Assembly (NCBI RefSeq): GCF_028747645.1
Contig: NZ_CP118100.1
Location: 2,046,001 to 2,110,000 of the forward strand
Source: Microbacterium esteraromaticum
GTDB lineage: Bacteria; Actinomycetota; Actinomycetes; Actinomycetales; Microbacteriaceae
Length of the DNA stretch: 64,000 bases
Reading direction: 5' to 3'
This document shows, piece by piece, positions 62,990 to 64,000 of the stretch. The position numbers and the translations under genes were made by a program. The notes beneath the pieces are model-generated. The model ran no database searches. It saw nothing but the letters and a program-made list of their open reading frames with translations, and was not told where the DNA came from. Position 1 is the first letter of the stretch. Each line of letters starts with the position of its first letter.

Positions 62990-64000
62990 TCAGTCGCGGA
63001 TGCTCGCGCCGAAGCGCTGCGTCGCCACGGCGACGCCCGCGAGCTTTGCCTCGCTCGCCTCGGCGGCGGTCAGCGTACGGTCGGATGCCCGGAAGCGCAG
63101 GGCGTAGCTGAGGCTCTTCTGCCCGTCGCCCAGGCCCTCGCCGCGGTAGTCGTCGACGAGACGCACGGACTCGAGCAGGTCGCCGGCGCCCTCGACGAGC
63201 GCGGCGCGCACCTCGGCGGCCGGCACCTCGACACCCACGACCAGCGAGACGTCCTGCGTGGCCGCAGGATACGTCGACAGGGACTCGACGACGACGCGCT
63301 CGCCCGCGAGGGTGAGCAGACGATCCAGGTCCAGTTCGAACACGACGACACGCCCCGGCAGGTCGGCGTCGGCCGAGACCTGCGGGTGCAGCTCGCCGAC
63401 GTAGCCGATCTGCTCGCCGCGCACGCTCAGTGCCCCGGCGCGTCCCGGATGCAGCGCGGCGCGCTGCGTCTGCGCGACGTCGATGTCGACGCCGGCGGCG
63501 ACGCCGATCACGCGCACGACGTCCAGCGCATCGGCCAGGTCGACGTGCTCGGCAGGGCGTCCCGGCTGGCGCGGGGTGATATTGCCGGCGAACAGCGCCG
63601 CGATGTGCCTCGGCTGCGGCGGGATGGCCGCGTTGAGCGCCGCCAGCGTCTCATCGTCGGGGCGTTCGCCGAGCGGCGGGATGAAGTCCGTGCCGTAGGT
63701 CACGCCCTCTTCGGGGGTGAACACCGACCCGACCTCGAACAGGCCGAGATCCACCAGACCGCGCGAGATGTTGCGGTGCGCGGTCTGCACCAGGGCGGGC
63801 AGCAGCGATCGGCGCAGGAACGGCGCCTGCCCGTCGAGTGCGTTGGCCAGACGGATGCTGGGCAGGTGATCGCCGGTCGCCGAGCCGTGCAGGTCGTTGA
63901 GCTGCTCGGTGGTGAACGGGAACGACGGCGTCTCGACCAGACCGGCCGCGGCGAGGGCATCCGCCACCCGCTTGCGTCCCTGCTGCAGCGCCGTGTAGCC
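62990..64000 (-). CDS. pheT: Phenylalanyl-tRNA synthetase beta subunit (5' end outside window)
   Basis: The last ~336 residues; the frame continues past the window edge. It includes the catalytic-like core region (NALDGQAPFLRRSLLPALVQ) and the C-terminal ferredoxin-fold anticodon-binding domain (about the last 95 residues; LSTYPAATQDVSLVVGV). The beta subunit binds tRNA-Phe with the alpha subunit from pheS, which lies upstream outside the window. Confidence 0.95.
   Translation of the reverse strand, partial: GYTALQQGRKRVADALAAAGLVETPSFPFTTEQLNDLHGSATGDHLPSIRLANALDGQAPFLRRSLLPALVQTAHRNISRGLVDLGLFEVGSVFTPEEGVTYGTDFIPPLGERPDDETLAALNAAIPPQPRHIAALFAGNITPRQPGRPAEHVDLADALDVVRVIGVAAGVDIDVAQTQRAALHPGRAGALSVRGEQIGYVGELHPQVSADADLPGRVVVFELDLDRLLTLAGERVVVESLSTYPAATQDVSLVVGVEVPAAEVRAALVEGAGDLLESVRLVDDYRGEGLGDGQKSLSYALRFRASDRTLTAAEASEAKLAGVAVATQRFGASIRD

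Overview
This is a high-G+C chromosomal segment from an actinobacterium, most likely Microbacterium or a close relative in the Microbacteriaceae. That is an inference from codon usage, the gene order (argCJBDFH; xerD-parA-scpA-scpB-rluB-tyrA-cmk-der; pyrG-recN-nadK-tlyA) and families typical of the group (DUF222-HNH, DUF5671, DUF2510/GIY-YIG). Most of the window is core genome; one region is a clear mobile island.

Layout. 1-8.1 kb: accessory single genes (end of a SulP transporter, NTF2-like protein, ECF sigma factor, Rossmann oxidoreductase, cold-shock protein, a LytTR regulator with a membrane partner and a penicillin-binding-like hydrolase, a VOC protein, a DUF2510/GIY-YIG protein). 8.47-16.08 kb: a 7.6-kb genomic island inserted in the 3' half of a tRNA-Pro(GGG) gene and bounded by an exact 43-bp direct repeat. 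It holds an OLD-family ATPase/nuclease with a Cas2/SinR-like small protein, an unrecognised 516-aa protein coupled to a probable PD-(D/E)xK nuclease, an IS3-family element, and three broken tyrosine-recombinase remnants. I read it as a decayed defence island. The hairpin that should terminate the tRNA transcript now lies 7.6 kb away, just outside the left repeat.

16.2-24.7 kb: GNAT enzyme, lysoplasmalogenase, S4 protein, membrane proteins, a DUF222-HNH nuclease with an apparent LexA box at its start, a Nudix-NYN fusion with a repeat-encoded linker, and an amino-acid dehydrogenase. 24.8-41.2 kb: a long, tightly packed minus-strand block for chromosome segregation, ribosome biogenesis, nucleotide and NAD metabolism and DNA repair (der, cmk, tyrA, rluB, scpB, scpA, parA, xerD, Nudix, pyrG, recN, nadK, tlyA, HAD phosphatase, and an Arg/Gly-rich repeat protein). 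Most junctions are small overlaps, which suggests translational coupling. 41.2-46.5 kb: a 16S-23S-5S rRNA operon, also on the minus strand, with a strong terminator only 28 nt before the repeat protein gene.

47-51.8 kb: a CoA-transferase with its domains in unusual order, a DUF4184 membrane protein, tyrS, and a SatD-like regulator with a membrane partner behind a large palindrome. 51.9-58.6 kb: the arginine operon argC-J-B-D-F-H, every junction a 4-nt ATGA overlap, with no argR or argG. 58.8-61.9 kb: a thiamine locus under a TPP riboswitch (thiM and a ThiE-ThiD-TenA triple fusion). 62-64 kb: an epimerase-like protein and the 3' part of pheT.
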